Shown here: positions 1 through 8,380 of the stretch, in pieces
Layout: each line of letters starts with the position of its first letter
Numbering within the stretch: position 1 is the stretch's first letter
NCBI GenBank assembly: GCA_036768475.1
Contig: DAIPMW010000009.1
Coordinates: 81,054 to 145,053 of the forward strand
Source of the DNA: JAEUMD01 sp036768475
GTDB taxonomy: Bacteria > Pseudomonadota > Alphaproteobacteria > Rhizobiales > Hyphomicrobiaceae
Length of the DNA stretch: 64,000 nt
Direction: 5' to 3'
Position numbers and translations under genes: made by a program
The notes under the pieces: model-generated
Database searches by the model: none
Seen by the model: only the letters and a program-made list of their open reading frames with translations
Told to the model about the DNA's origin: nothing

Positions 1-25
1 CGATTTAAAGCCCGACCTGCTCTAG
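1..25 (+). repeat. Family A dispersed repeat, 3' terminal fragment
   Basis: The first bases of the window match the 3' terminus shared by the copies at 1605-1733, 3202-3357 and 50764-50891 (a CCTGACCTGCTCTA-like end). The final CTA, read on the minus strand, is the TAG stop codon of the small secreted protein that follows. The rest of this copy lies outside the window. Confidence 0.7.
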
Positions 26-357
26 CGTGCAAATCCCGGCACGCTGTCGCGATATTGCGCACAAATATGGTTCACGCGCGTGTCGAACCCCATAAATCGG
101 CATACCTCGGCTTTTCTGTTAGGGTTGTTGCGGATGGTTGCCGCAGAGACCCTGACGCCGTACTCGCTTGCTACCTTGGCAAGATAGTTGTCCTGACAAT
201 AGGGGGTCGCGAGCTGCTGGCCCTGCACGATCTGGTACTCGCCCTTACAATTGATTGCAGCAGCCGGCGTGACCGATGCGATTACGCCCGCGGCGATGAC
301 CGCAACCGGCAGCACCTGGCGGGTGCGAATGCGTGGAAAAGTTTGAGCTGCAGCCAT
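22..357 (-). CDS. Small secreted Cys-containing protein of unknown function
   Basis: A 111-residue protein. The start at 357 is chosen over longer upstream ATGs because GGAGAG lies just before it and the sequence then opens with a classic Sec signal peptide: Arg residues, a hydrophobic VLPVAVIAAGVIASV stretch and an Ala-rich cleavage site near residues 29-31. The mature part of about 80 residues has four cysteines (near the start, after ATPY, in EVCRF and in HICAQ), suggesting two disulfides in the periplasm. No family is recognised. The stop codon lies in the end of a family A repeat. Confidence 0.7.
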   Translation of the reverse strand: MAAAQTFPRIRTRQVLPVAVIAAGVIASVTPAAAINCKGEYQIVQGQQLATPYCQDNYLAKVASEYGVRVSAATIRNNPNRKAEVCRFMGFDTRVNHICAQYRDSVPGFAR

Positions 358-567
358 TATGCTCTCCTCGTTCTTGACGCTGACAAGGCGATCTGCCTTG
401 TCTCTTGACCGGCCGGCAATTCTTCCAAACCTGCCTTCGCGCCCTGTTCCGCCTCCGGCGGCTCTGGGCCTGGAAAGCCGGCTGCGGTGAGCATTGATGT
501 CAGGACGGCCACGTCTCTCCCAAGAGATTGCGCTCCGACGCAAGAACATCAAGTGGTGCACAGTAAA

Positions 568-1539
568 ATGTTGACAGTCTACGAGATTGAGAACGGCAGC
601 CTTGTTCACCACGAGGGCATAGAACACCTCGGCGCGAATAACGTCTGGATCGACATGCTCCATCCAACCCCCGAAGAGGATGCAGCCGTTGAGCAGCTAC
701 TCGGCTTGTCGATCCCGACCCGGGCGGAGATGCGCGAGATCGAGGCCTCGAATCGACTGTATGTCGAACGTGGCGCGCACGTCATGACGGCAATTCTCAC
801 ACATTCAAGCGAAAGTGGCACACCACAGTTCTCCGCCGTCACCTTCATTCTCGCAGGCAATGTGCTCGTCACCCTGCGATACATCGAGCTGAAAGCCCTG
901 CCGATCTACCTGCAGCAGGTCTCCAAGGGCGATGCTGAATGTGCCACGAGCGTTCAGATACTCATCGGCCTGATGGAAGGTTTGATCCATCGCATGGCCG
1001 ACCTCATCGAACGCCTTCAGGACGAGGTCAACCGCATCGGCGGTGCCGCATTCGAGATCAAGGGCGGCCAGCAAACGCGCACACGCCGCCTCGACGTCAT
1101 GTTGAAGTCCATCGGACGGTTAGGTGAGACGGCCTCGCGAGCAGAAGAAAGCGTAACCTCGCTCGAGCGTCTGCTGCTGTTCCTCACCCAGGCGATGAAA
1201 CAGCGCAAGGACCAGTCGCGTGACGTACAGCGGGTCAAGAGCGTGCATCGCGACATCCGGTCTCTCACCGAGCAGCTGCACTTCCTTTCCGACCGTCTCA
1301 CCTTCCTTCTCGACGCAGTGCTCGGCATGATCGCCAACGAGCAGAACCAGATCATCAAGCTTTTCTCGGTGATGGCGGTCATGCTGATGCCTCCGACGCT
1401 GGTTGCCTCGATCTACGGCATGAACTTTAAGCACATGCCCGAGCTGGACTGGTTCATGGGCTACCCCTTCGCGCTCGTGTTGATGGTCGTGGCAGCCTTG
1501 ATCCCGTTTATCTACTTCCGCCGCAAGGGTTGGCTCTGA
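568..1539 (+). CDS. corA: CorA-type Mg2+/divalent cation transporter
   Basis: This 323-residue inner-membrane channel protein belongs to the CorA/MIT family, which admits Mg2+ (sometimes Co2+ or Ni2+) as a pentamer. The family signature YGMNF is at about residues 283-287, between the two C-terminal membrane helices, followed by MPEL and a basic tail (FRRKGWL). The long N-terminal half is acidic and helical, as expected for the cytosolic funnel. The frame is open from 487, but starting at 568 gives the usual CorA length (E. coli CorA has 316 residues). The SD is weak, so the start is uncertain. The gene stands alone. Confidence 0.9.
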   Translation: MLTVYEIENGSLVHHEGIEHLGANNVWIDMLHPTPEEDAAVEQLLGLSIPTRAEMREIEASNRLYVERGAHVMTAILTHSSESGTPQFSAVTFILAGNVLVTLRYIELKALPIYLQQVSKGDAECATSVQILIGLMEGLIHRMADLIERLQDEVNRIGGAAFEIKGGQQTRTRRLDVMLKSIGRLGETASRAEESVTSLERLLLFLTQAMKQRKDQSRDVQRVKSVHRDIRSLTEQLHFLSDRLTFLLDAVLGMIANEQNQIIKLFSVMAVMLMPPTLVASIYGMNFKHMPELDWFMGYPFALVLMVVAALIPFIYFRRKGWL

Positions 1540-1922
1540 GGTACGGCGGCCATGCTGGCACGGCCGCTTGCACCTCCGGCGGGCGCGCATGTCAGGTGCT
1601 CAGCTAGAGCCTGATCGGTTGAGATGGAAGCCTCTGACTGCTTCCATCGAGGCCGTGATTGAGGCTCTCAAACGAAGAGATAGAGCAGGCCGAAACGGCC
1701 TGAGGTGATTCAATCAAGACCCGACCTGCTCTAAATATGTGAAAAGACCGCCACGATCGTCGGTGGGAGGCAAATCGATATAGCCTCCTGGATAGAAGGC
1801 TGACCGGACGGTGATAACGGTCACGGACGTCGCCTGCCGATCGGGCATAGATTTTCGATCGGATCTCCCAAAACCCCTCGATCCAGGACCCCTCGTCCAA
1901 TCACATCAACGCGGAGCGCGAC
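1540..1922. other. Gene-free interval containing a family A repeat
   Basis: No coding frame is credible here. The minus-strand open frame reads through the repeat, so its translation (a GQVLIES...FESLNHGLDG pattern) recurs at other copies and is not a gene. The part after 1734 holds nothing recognisable apart from the likely promoter and GGAG ribosome site of the DUF2892 gene at 1923. Confidence 0.6.
1605..1733 (+). repeat. Family A dispersed repeat, full-length copy
   Basis: It begins TAGAGCCTGATCGG and ends CCGACCTGCTCTA, so the termini form an imperfect inverted repeat (TAGAGC / GCTCTA). It is nearly identical over its length to 50764-50891. Internal short dyads (GGCC-GAAAC-GGCC type, GAGGC...GCCTC type) suggest a folded RNA or a MITE-like element. 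Confidence 0.8.
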
Positions 1923-2126
1923 ATGAACATCGACCGCATTGTCATGGCCTTTGCCGGCATCGTCATCCTGGCGGGTACGGCTTTGGGCTACGTCGTCCAT
2001 CCCTATTGGCTGGCCGTCCCTGCTTTTGTTGGCCTCAACCTCTTGCAGGCGGCATTCACGGGTTTCTGCCCGCTCGCCAAGATCCTGCGTGCGATCGGTC
2101 TGAAGCCGGGAACTGCCTTCCCTTGA
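1923..2126 (+). CDS. DUF2892 (YgaP-type transmembrane) protein
   Basis: This 67-residue inner-membrane protein has two hydrophobic helices (about residues 6-26 and 29-47) and the conserved motif PYWL..PAFVGLNLLQ..FTGFCPL of the DUF2892 family. That domain is the membrane part of the rhodanese YgaP, but here it stands alone without a rhodanese. The GFCP cysteine near residue 49 is the typical one. A GGAG ribosome site lies ahead of the ATG. The family is often linked to sulfur or metal metabolism; its role here is unknown. Confidence 0.85.
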   Translation: MNIDRIVMAFAGIVILAGTALGYVVHPYWLAVPAFVGLNLLQAAFTGFCPLAKILRAIGLKPGTAFP

Positions 2127-2567
2127 GCTGAGCCAAGCACCACTCACAGGAGGCTTCCAGGGATTGCTCAACGGCACATTTTTGCCGCAATGCAGCATTT
2201 TTTGGAAGCCTCATTCTACACCAACTGCGACCTGCGGTCGCGCTTCGCTCACGGACATTTCAAATTTCTCCTTAGGATTCAGATATCTGGATTCAGATAT
2301 TAACTAATGCATCCATTTCGTGCGTTGACCGCTCCAAATCCCTGATGCTCTCGTCGCGGCGCCAGAACAGACCTGTCAATAAGCACGGTGGCTGAACGCG
2401 TTCTGGTGTTCGGCTCAATGGAACAAAAAACCCATGCGGGGGGCACGAGCGGTGTCGCATGCGCGCGTGGGGGAATAGGGGTTCATGACGCGATTTTTTG
2501 CCGAAAGATGCGATCGCGCGCCCACTCCGTTGTGCATTGCAATGCCACCGGAACGATGGAGTGTTTC
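2127..2567. other. Intergenic region with long dyad and 12-bp direct repeat
   Basis: No gene is supported. A wide inverted repeat (GAGGCTTCCA near 2153 and TGGAAGCCTC near 2203) encloses an internal ATTGC/GCAAT stem followed by a T run, which could end transcription after the DUF2892 gene. Further on, GGATTCAGATAT occurs twice (2275-2286 and 2289-2300) in an AT-rich patch. It is a possible operator for the RlpA-like gene. Confidence 0.5.
2275..2300. promoter_or_regulatory. Tandem 12-bp direct repeat, candidate operator
   Basis: GGATTCAGATAT is repeated exactly with a 2-base gap, giving a 14-base period. The patch is much more AT-rich than its surroundings and lies about 270 bases ahead of the RlpA-like gene. 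A paired direct repeat of this kind fits a regulator-binding site, but no known regulator motif is recognised. Confidence 0.35.
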
Positions 2568-3125
2568 ATGCGCACGTTTCTGATCGCAGCAACAGCCGTG
2601 GTGGCCGTTGGGATGACCAACGCGGCACCGGCCCAGGCGACATTTTGGCGTTGCATGGGTGGTCATGTGGCCTGCGGCGGTAACTCCGGAAAGACGGCTT
2701 CCAGCGCGCCTGGTTCCAAGCAGTCCTCCCGCAAACAATCGTCCTATGAGACGGCTCGCAAGGCGCCCCGCAAATCTGCCAGCAGAAAATCGTACACGGG
2801 CGGCAGCAAGAAGAAACATGTCACCTACAGCGGCGGCTCAAGCGGCAGTGGCGGCCTCGCCTCGTACTACTGGCAGCCCCAGCGAGTCGCGTCAGGCGGC
2901 TGGTTCAATCCAAACGCGCTGACAGCTGCCCACAAGACGCTGCCCTTCGGAACCAAGGTCCGCGTCACCAACCGCCACAATGGCAAGTCGGTCGTCGTCA
3001 CCATCAATGACCGTGGTCCCTACGTAAAGGGTCGCGTCATCGATCTGTCGAGCCGCGCCGCAGGTGTGATCGGCATGAAGGGCTCCGGCGTCGTGCCGGT
3101 GTCGCTTGCGGTCATGGACCGCTGA
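2568..3125 (+). CDS. RlpA-like septal ring lytic transglycosylase domain protein
   Basis: A 185-residue exported protein. The start at 2568 follows GGAG and opens a Sec signal peptide (MRTFLIAATAVVAVG... ending APAQA). After a basic Ser/Lys-rich linker (about 35-95) comes a double-psi beta-barrel of the RlpA type: ASYYW near 100, AAHKTLPFGTKVRVTN, a GKSVVVTINDRGPY motif and RVIDLS. The conserved D and H of RlpA transglycosylases (AAH, DRGP) are present. RlpA cleaves glycan strands lacking stem peptides. There is no SPOR domain, so a smaller periplasmic wall-remodelling enzyme is likely. A strong hairpin follows. Confidence 0.85.
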   Translation: MRTFLIAATAVVAVGMTNAAPAQATFWRCMGGHVACGGNSGKTASSAPGSKQSSRKQSSYETARKAPRKSASRKSYTGGSKKKHVTYSGGSSGSGGLASYYWQPQRVASGGWFNPNALTAAHKTLPFGTKVRVTNRHNGKSVVVTINDRGPYVKGRVIDLSSRAAGVIGMKGSGVVPVSLAVMDR

Positions 3126-3158
3126 TCGGCGGATTAAAGCCTCAAGGCGAGATCTTGC

Positions 3159-3190
3159 ATTGCCCCCGGCCGCCCACGGCCGGGGGCAAT
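3159..3190 (+). terminator. Strong 14-bp hairpin after the RlpA-like gene
   Basis: ATTGCCCCCGGCCG (3159-3172) pairs perfectly with CGGCCGGGGGCAAT (3177-3190) around a 4-base loop. No T run follows, so it may be a processing or 3' stabilising hairpin rather than a classic intrinsic terminator. Confidence 0.6.
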
Positions 3191-3201
3191 GTCGTCAGCG
3201 C

Positions 3202-3357
3202 ATGCTTAGCTGACGTGTGCAGCACTTCAGCGTGAAAAACATGCACAAAACAAGGTGCTGGATCAGCTAAGATGGAAGCGCGACTTGTGAGGCTCTCAAA
3301 GAGATAGAGCAGGCCACAACGGCCAGACGTGATTCACTCAAAGCCTGACCTGCTCTA
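3202..3357 (+). repeat. Chimeric repeat: inverted half of family B joined to family A
   Basis: Positions 3202-3255 match the 3' half of family B in reverse orientation (TTAGCTGACGTGTGCAGC..., then GTGAAAAACATGC..AACAAGGTGCTGGATC). The sequence then changes directly into a shortened family A copy (AGATGGAAGC... to GACCTGCTCTA at 3357). This join shows that the two families are modular or insert into one another. Confidence 0.7.
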
Positions 3358-3507
3358 AGTGCCACACCGGCCAGCCAAACCGCCACCAACCGGCCTGGAG
3401 CGATCGACTCCCGGGAAAAACCGGTAATTTCCGATAAATCTGGGGTAGGGTAGCCGCGATCGCCGGCTCTGGCCGGTCGCAGCCAACCAGGAAGCCCCGC
3501 CAGCTCC

Positions 3508-4293
3508 ATGCCCCACAACCACACAGCCCCGCGTGACCGTGACGCCGCCCTCGCCGACATCCGCAAGGCGATGATCGAGAGGAAGCTTACCCAAGCCGAG
3601 TTGGCGGACGCAGCCGATTGCCACGAAAAGACGGTGCAGAACCTGCTCGGAGGGCGCTCGGTGCGCGATCAGACACTCTTCGATGTCTGCATGGTGCTCG
3701 GCCTCGATTATGAGCGCGTCAAGGCCGATTGGGACGGCTCACCGATGAACGGCGCCAACGAGCCGATGGACCTCAAGGGCGAAGGCGGCCTGGTGGCCCC
3801 CCTTTACATGGGAGCCTATACGCGCGCCGCCGTCGATCACTACATCGGCTCCTATCTCACGCTTCGTCCTGCATTCTCGCTTCCCAGCGTCATAATCGCC
3901 TACCGCACGGATATCGTCTGGGATCCCTCATGGCCCTCCCTGCTGTTCGAGGAGAGCGGACGTCCTGACGCGACCTATTCACATCGCGGCCGCCTCTACA
4001 TACCTGCCTCGTCGATGTTCATTCACCTGGTCTCTCTCACCAAGGGCGCCATGCGCATGGTGCTCGTTTCCCAAGTCGATCGCCTGGGCGCGATGCGCGG
4101 CCTCATCACCACGCTCAACAAGCAGGGTGCAATGCTGATGCCGGTCTCATCCCCGATCGTCTACCAGCGTCACGACGAATTCCCGTCCGGCTCACTCGGC
4201 CAGATTCCGCCTGATCATCCAGAGCACCCCCGCTACCGCGCACTTCTCGAGGAGACCATTGCGGATGGATACGCAAAGGTCGTCGAGCGGTAG
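3508..4293 (+). CDS. XRE-family HTH regulator with unrecognised C-terminal domain
   Basis: 261 residues. Residues about 12-68 form a Cro/CI-type helix-turn-helix (LTQAELADAADCHEKTVQNLLGG is the recognition region, then LGLDYERV). The remaining 190 residues form a conserved-looking globular domain rich in aromatic and aliphatic residues (LYMGAYTRAAVDHYIGSY, PSVIIAYRTDIVWDPSWP, YIPASSMFIHLVSLTKGAMRMVLVS). No sensor family is recognised, and there are no membrane helices. The TAG stop is the first three bases of a family B-like repeat. Target and ligand are unknown. Confidence 0.75.
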   Translation: MPHNHTAPRDRDAALADIRKAMIERKLTQAELADAADCHEKTVQNLLGGRSVRDQTLFDVCMVLGLDYERVKADWDGSPMNGANEPMDLKGEGGLVAPLYMGAYTRAAVDHYIGSYLTLRPAFSLPSVIIAYRTDIVWDPSWPSLLFEESGRPDATYSHRGRLYIPASSMFIHLVSLTKGAMRMVLVSQVDRLGAMRGLITTLNKQGAMLMPVSSPIVYQRHDEFPSGSLGQIPPDHPEHPRYRALLEETIADGYAKVVER

Positions 4294-4423
4294 AGCCTGA
4301 TCACAATGCGATCGAACTTGTCGCTAGATCGCTTGACGGATAAACATGGACGCGATCCAGCACCTTGTTTTGAGCATGTTTTTCACGCTGAACCGCTGCA
4401 CACTTCAGCTCAACATGCTCTAA
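4291..4423 (+). repeat. Family B dispersed repeat (copy 1, divergent 5' part)
   Basis: It starts TAGAGCCTGATC and then contains a degraded GATCGC...GCGATC dyad, CCAGCACCTTGTTTTGAGCATG, TTTTTCACGCTGAACCGCTG and CACACTTCAGCTCAACATGCTCTA. The 3' half is nearly identical to the copies at 55470 and 57451. The 5' terminus supplies the stop codon of the XRE gene. Confidence 0.75.
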
Positions 4424-4437
4424 CCTGCACCCGCCAC

Positions 4438-5595
4438 TCACGCGCGCCGCAACAGCGCCGCTGCGGAGTCCGGTGCCACCAGGCTGTCGGCTTCGCCTTG
4501 CCCCTGAAGACGCGGATCCTGCTCCTCCATAAGTGCGCCGAGGATCCGCTCGGCAAGCCGCGCTGTCTCTCTTCGGCCGACATCACTGCGGTGCCGATCG
4601 AGCCACTTGTGTGCCTCCGTTCGCCCTGCACCGTGCAGATAGGTGAACAGACCCCAATCGGGCTTCATTTTCGTCTCGTGCTTCAGCGCTGCTGTATACC
4701 GGCCTGCATCGACGAGGTGAAACCGGTGCCGCCGCAGCTTTCCCGCAAACGTATTGCGATTGAACCAACCGCCTCCTGCCTCGCGACGCAGCGCCTCGAT
4801 CAGCTCGACGTCGCGCCGTAACGGTGCATTGAACGTGATGTGATTGATGTGTCCCGAAATCTCGCGCGAACCCGTCGGCAGCTCTCTGCGCTCACGCGGG
4901 TTGATCATCACCAGAAGCGTGTCGGCAAGCGGACTTTCGCGCGCCACCGTGATGAGATCGGGATTAGCCGAGAAACCGCCGTCCCAATATGCCTTGCCCG
5001 AGATTTCGACCGCGCGTTGCAAGGTAGGCAGGCACGCTGACGCCAGCACAGACTCAACGGTCAGCTCCCGCGCCCTGAAGAATCGCGCCTGTCCCGTTGC
5101 CACCTCGGTTGCCGCAATCACCAGGCCGACCGGCGCTTGCGTCCTGATACGCTCGAAATCGATCAGCCGAACCAGCAACTCCCGCAGCGGATCGAAGCCG
5201 AGCGGATTGAACTCGTATGGCGACATCAGTCCCGCCATCTGCCCCAGTGAGGACCGCGTCAGACTGTAGAGGAACGGGTTCAGCCGAAGGAGATCGGGCA
5301 CGCCGGCCCTATAGACCGCCTGCCACACCTCGCGAAGCTTCTCGCGTGCGCCCTCGCGTCCCCCTTCCGCAAGCCCTGCGGCAAGTGCAACCGCGTTGAC
5401 GGCGCCTGCGCTCGTGCCCGAGATCCAGCCGATCTCGAGCCGCTCCTCCTCGAGCAACCGGTCGAGCACGCCCCATGTGAATGCACCGTGCGCACCGCCA
5501 CCTTGCAACGCCAGATTGAGTCTCAGCGCGCGTTGAAAGAAACCCACTATGCCCCCTTGATCGATACCGCGCCGCCCGGCCAACCGAGCTTGCAT
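4438..5595 (-). CDS. Patatin-like phospholipase (RssA-like)
   Basis: A 385-residue serine lipid acyl hydrolase. It has the oxyanion loop QGGGAHG (31-37), the nucleophile elbow GTSAG (60-64, Ser62) and the catalytic Asp in DGG (Asp205), the Ser-Asp dyad of patatins. There is no signal peptide, so it is probably cytosolic or peripheral to the membrane. It begins 24 bases after the stop of the ABC ATPase gene, so it is probably the last gene of the cobalamin operon. A GTG start about 50 bases further in, after a G-run, is an alternative to the ATG at 5595. Its substrate and link to B12 uptake are unknown. Confidence 0.88.
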   Translation of the reverse strand: MQARLAGRRGIDQGGIVGFFQRALRLNLALQGGGAHGAFTWGVLDRLLEEERLEIGWISGTSAGAVNAVALAAGLAEGGREGAREKLREVWQAVYRAGVPDLLRLNPFLYSLTRSSLGQMAGLMSPYEFNPLGFDPLRELLVRLIDFERIRTQAPVGLVIAATEVATGQARFFRARELTVESVLASACLPTLQRAVEISGKAYWDGGFSANPDLITVARESPLADTLLVMINPRERRELPTGSREISGHINHITFNAPLRRDVELIEALRREAGGGWFNRNTFAGKLRRHRFHLVDAGRYTAALKHETKMKPDWGLFTYLHGAGRTEAHKWLDRHRSDVGRRETARLAERILGALMEEQDPRLQGQGEADSLVAPDSAAALLRRA

Positions 5596-5619
5596 GGCTC
5601 GCAGACGCGTTGGACCGCA

Positions 5620-6378
5620 TCATGTCAGGGTCTGCTTGGCCAACACAATCGGCACGTGGTCTAACGTCGCAACGCTGACACCGACACTGAATGCCGCCGC
5701 GAGCAGCTCCGGGGTTACCACCTCGGCCGAAGATCCGGCAGCCAATACCTTGCCGTCCTTCAATAAAATTGTCTTGTGACAATATCTGAGCGCGAGTGAG
5801 ACATCATGAACCGCCACGACGACGGTGTGCCCTTGCGCGCTGAGACGCTCCAGGTGAGCGAAGAGCTGCAGCACGTGTCCCATGTCGAGCCCTGCGGTCG
5901 GCTCGTCGGCAATGAGAATGTCTGCCTCCTGCGCCAGCGCGCGCGCCTGCAGCACACGCGCAAGCTCGCCCCCTGAAAGTTCATTGACGGGCCGCTCCGC
6001 AAGCGCATCGAGATCCATGGCCGACAGCGCCTCGGCGATGGCGGCCGCGTCGCGGGCCGACCGATCGTGCGGCAGCCGACCCAGCGCCACGACGCGGCGC
6101 ACCGGCAGTGGCCAGTGCACCAGCCGGTCCTGCGGAATGAACGCGATACGTCGGCCTCGTGCGCGCGCATCGAAGGAGAGGATGTCGCGATCATCGAGCG
6201 TAACCCGCCCGTCACACAAGGGCACCAGCCCCGCCAGTGATTTCAGCAGCGTCGACTTGCCCGCACCATTGGGACCAATGATGGCGACGAGCTCGCCACG
6301 CCCGGTTGCTACCGTAACGTTTTGCAGGACGAGCCGGCGACCGAGACGCACCGAAATGCCATGCGAGGCGAGGCTCAT
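5620..6378 (-). CDS. btuD: Cobalamin ABC transporter ATP-binding protein (BtuD-type)
   Basis: This 252-residue ATPase powers the permease encoded just upstream. It has Walker A GPNGAGKST (about 35-43), the signature LSGGELARV (about 134-142), Walker B ILIADEPT (about 153-160), D-loop and switch His in VAVHDVS. It is of the FecE/HmuV/BtuD subfamily that imports iron chelates or B12. B12 is favoured because the operon lies under a cobalamin riboswitch. The start overlaps the permease stop by 4 bases, so the two genes are translationally coupled. Confidence 0.88.
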   Translation of the reverse strand: MSLASHGISVRLGRRLVLQNVTVATGRGELVAIIGPNGAGKSTLLKSLAGLVPLCDGRVTLDDRDILSFDARARGRRIAFIPQDRLVHWPLPVRRVVALGRLPHDRSARDAAAIAEALSAMDLDALAERPVNELSGGELARVLQARALAQEADILIADEPTAGLDMGHVLQLFAHLERLSAQGHTVVVAVHDVSLALRYCHKTILLKDGKVLAAGSSAEVVTPELLAAAFSVGVSVATLDHVPIVLAKQTLT

Positions 6379-7394
6379 GCACCGAACTCCCGTCGCGATG
6401 CCAGCACCAGCCAGAGGAAGAACGGCGCCCCGATAAGCGCGGTCAGCACGCCCAGCTTCAGATCACCTGCCGGCGACAGCAGCCGCAGCGCGATGTCGGC
6501 AAGGAGGATCAGCGCCGCGCCGCCCAGAAAACTCGGCACCAGAAGGCGTCCCGGCTCGTGTGCCACGAACGGGCGCAGCACGTGCGGCACAACGAGGCCG
6601 ACGAAACCGATCGCACCCGTCACCGAGGTTGCAGCGCCGACTGCCAGCGCAGCACCTGATACGATGCGCAAACGCAATGCGCCGGGTGCCACCCCGAGGT
6701 TCTGCGCCGCCGTCTCGCCGAGACTCAATGCGTCGAGCGCGCTTCTGGTCGACAGCAGCACAAGCGAGCCGACCACGATCAATGGTGCCGCGATGAAGAC
6801 GTGCTCGAGGCTGCGGTCGTTGAGCGATCCCATCATCCAGTAGATCATCTCGACCGAGGCGAAGGGATTGGGCGCAAGATTGAGGACGAGCGATGTCAGT
6901 GCGCTGGCCACGCTCGACATCGCCACGCCGGCCAGGATCAGCGTCACCGGCGCGCTGCCCTGTCCCGCCAGCAGCACCACCGCAAGTGTTGCAATCGCCG
7001 CGCCGCCAAGTCCACCGAGCGGCAGTGCGAGAGAGATGAGCCCGGCCGCCCCTGTATGTATAGCGATCACCGCACCGAGCGACGCGCCGCCAGCCATGCC
7101 AAGCAGGCCGGGCTCAGCCAGTGGATTGCGCAGATAGCCTTGAAGAGCAGCGCCCGTCACCCCGAGCGCACCGCCCACCAGGATTCCCAGGAGCGCGCGC
7201 GGCAGCCTGATCTCCATGAGCACCAGACGCAGCGCTTCTCCGCCAGCCGGCAGGCTGAAGCCGTCCGGCCCAAGCATCAATGATCCGGCAAACGACCCCG
7301 CAACGAGAAGGCACAACAGCGCGTTGAGCGCGATCGCGTCCTGTTCCCGTCGCGAACGACGCAAAGTCTGCTCATGGCCAGGCCGGACGCTCAT
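6375..7394 (-). CDS. btuC: Cobalamin ABC transporter permease, FecCD family
   Basis: 339 residues with about ten hydrophobic helices and FecCD/BtuC hallmarks: IRLPRALLGILVGGALGVTGAALQGYLRNPLAEPGLLG near residues 45-82 and GFVGLVVPHVLRP near 265-277. It forms the membrane channel with the ATPase. It overlaps both neighbours by 4 bases (binding protein upstream, ATPase downstream), a tight operon. Cobalamin specificity is inferred from the riboswitch and the linked receptor. Confidence 0.88.
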   Translation of the reverse strand: MSVRPGHEQTLRRSRREQDAIALNALLCLLVAGSFAGSLMLGPDGFSLPAGGEALRLVLMEIRLPRALLGILVGGALGVTGAALQGYLRNPLAEPGLLGMAGGASLGAVIAIHTGAAGLISLALPLGGLGGAAIATLAVVLLAGQGSAPVTLILAGVAMSSVASALTSLVLNLAPNPFASVEMIYWMMGSLNDRSLEHVFIAAPLIVVGSLVLLSTRSALDALSLGETAAQNLGVAPGALRLRIVSGAALAVGAATSVTGAIGFVGLVVPHVLRPFVAHEPGRLLVPSFLGGAALILLADIALRLLSPAGDLKLGVLTALIGAPFFLWLVLASRREFGA

Positions 7395-8353
7395 CGATTG
7401 AGCGCGGATGCGCCGCCGGCATCCTCCCCGGCGGGAGCTGGCCCTATGCTTCCAGCCGCCGCATGCATCAGTAATGCCCGCTCACGACTCAATTCCTCGA
7501 TTGCTCCGGCAATCGCCGGCGTACCACAAAGCCAAAGTGGCATCGGTACGTGAACATGAGGTCGCCGCACCAGCAACGCGCGAAACGCCCGGTGGCGCAG
7601 GTTGTCGGCCATCACGGTGCGGAACCGTTCAGGGTCATTGGCGAGGACGACAAGGTCGGGCGGATGTGCGATCAGCGTCTCAAGCGGCAGACGCCCGGCC
7701 GGTCCGATCCGGCGCACGCGCGCAAGGTTCTTGAAGCCCGCAGCGCTCAACGCAGCGTCCATGAGCCCGCCCGGCTCAGCGGTCAGGCTGTTGACCTGAT
7801 AAGCGAGCGCAGTCGGCCGATGCGCACCGCGCGGCGCCGCTGCGGCAATACGCCGGTCAAAGTCGGCGATCAGACGTTCGCCGCGTGCCACCTCGCCGAC
7901 AGCCTTTGCCACGTGTCGAATGGCGGTGCGGATGCCGTCGAGATCGCGCGCCATGTCGATCACCTCGACGTGTATCCCGATGCGACGCAAGAGCGCCACG
8001 ACCTCCGGCGTCGAATAGGCCGTCGTCAGCACCACATCGGGCCTGAGTGCCAGGACTTCTTCCGCGCGCCCGCGCAGCAGCCTGATGCCATCCACGCGAT
8101 CGGCGACAGCCGACAAAATCGGATCGGCCGCCAGCCTGCTCAACCCGGCAATGCGCTCGCGCGCCACCAGGTCGACAACGAGTTGATCGGTGCACAGGTT
8201 GATCGACACGACGCGCTGCAGCGGCCCTCCTTTGGCCTCCGCGCGCAATTCCGCGGCGATGCTGCCCAAGCACACGCTGGCGATAATGGCAACGGCCAGC
8301 GCGACCCGCCTCCACTTCGCCTTAACGTATGCTGGGTTTCGTCGAATGCGCAT
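7391..8353 (-). CDS. btuF: Periplasmic cobalamin-binding protein (BtuF-like)
   Basis: 320 residues. An N-terminal hydrophobic segment (about 13-35, VALAVAIIASVCLGSIAAEL) is a signal peptide or anchor. It is followed by a two-lobe PF01497-type fold: RVVSINLCTDQLVVDL, GLSRLAADP, EEVLALRPDVVLTT and a long connecting helix, typical of class III binding proteins. It starts 27 bases after the receptor stop and overlaps the permease by 4 bases. Its role is to carry B12 from the outer-membrane receptor to BtuCD; B12 specificity is inferred from context. Confidence 0.85.
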   Translation of the reverse strand: MRIRRNPAYVKAKWRRVALAVAIIASVCLGSIAAELRAEAKGGPLQRVVSINLCTDQLVVDLVARERIAGLSRLAADPILSAVADRVDGIRLLRGRAEEVLALRPDVVLTTAYSTPEVVALLRRIGIHVEVIDMARDLDGIRTAIRHVAKAVGEVARGERLIADFDRRIAAAAPRGAHRPTALAYQVNSLTAEPGGLMDAALSAAGFKNLARVRRIGPAGRLPLETLIAHPPDLVVLANDPERFRTVMADNLRHRAFRALLVRRPHVHVPMPLWLCGTPAIAGAIEELSRERALLMHAAAGSIGPAPAGEDAGGASALNR

Positions 8354-8380
8354 CGCTCTATCGGTTTCTTGCCTGCTTCG

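Noticed and set aside
1604..1900. Minus-strand open frame with a GQVLIES...FESLNHGLDG pattern
   Set aside because: It translates a family A repeat; the same pseudo-protein appears at 50618-50926 and partly at 3267-3566. No ribosome site or independent support.
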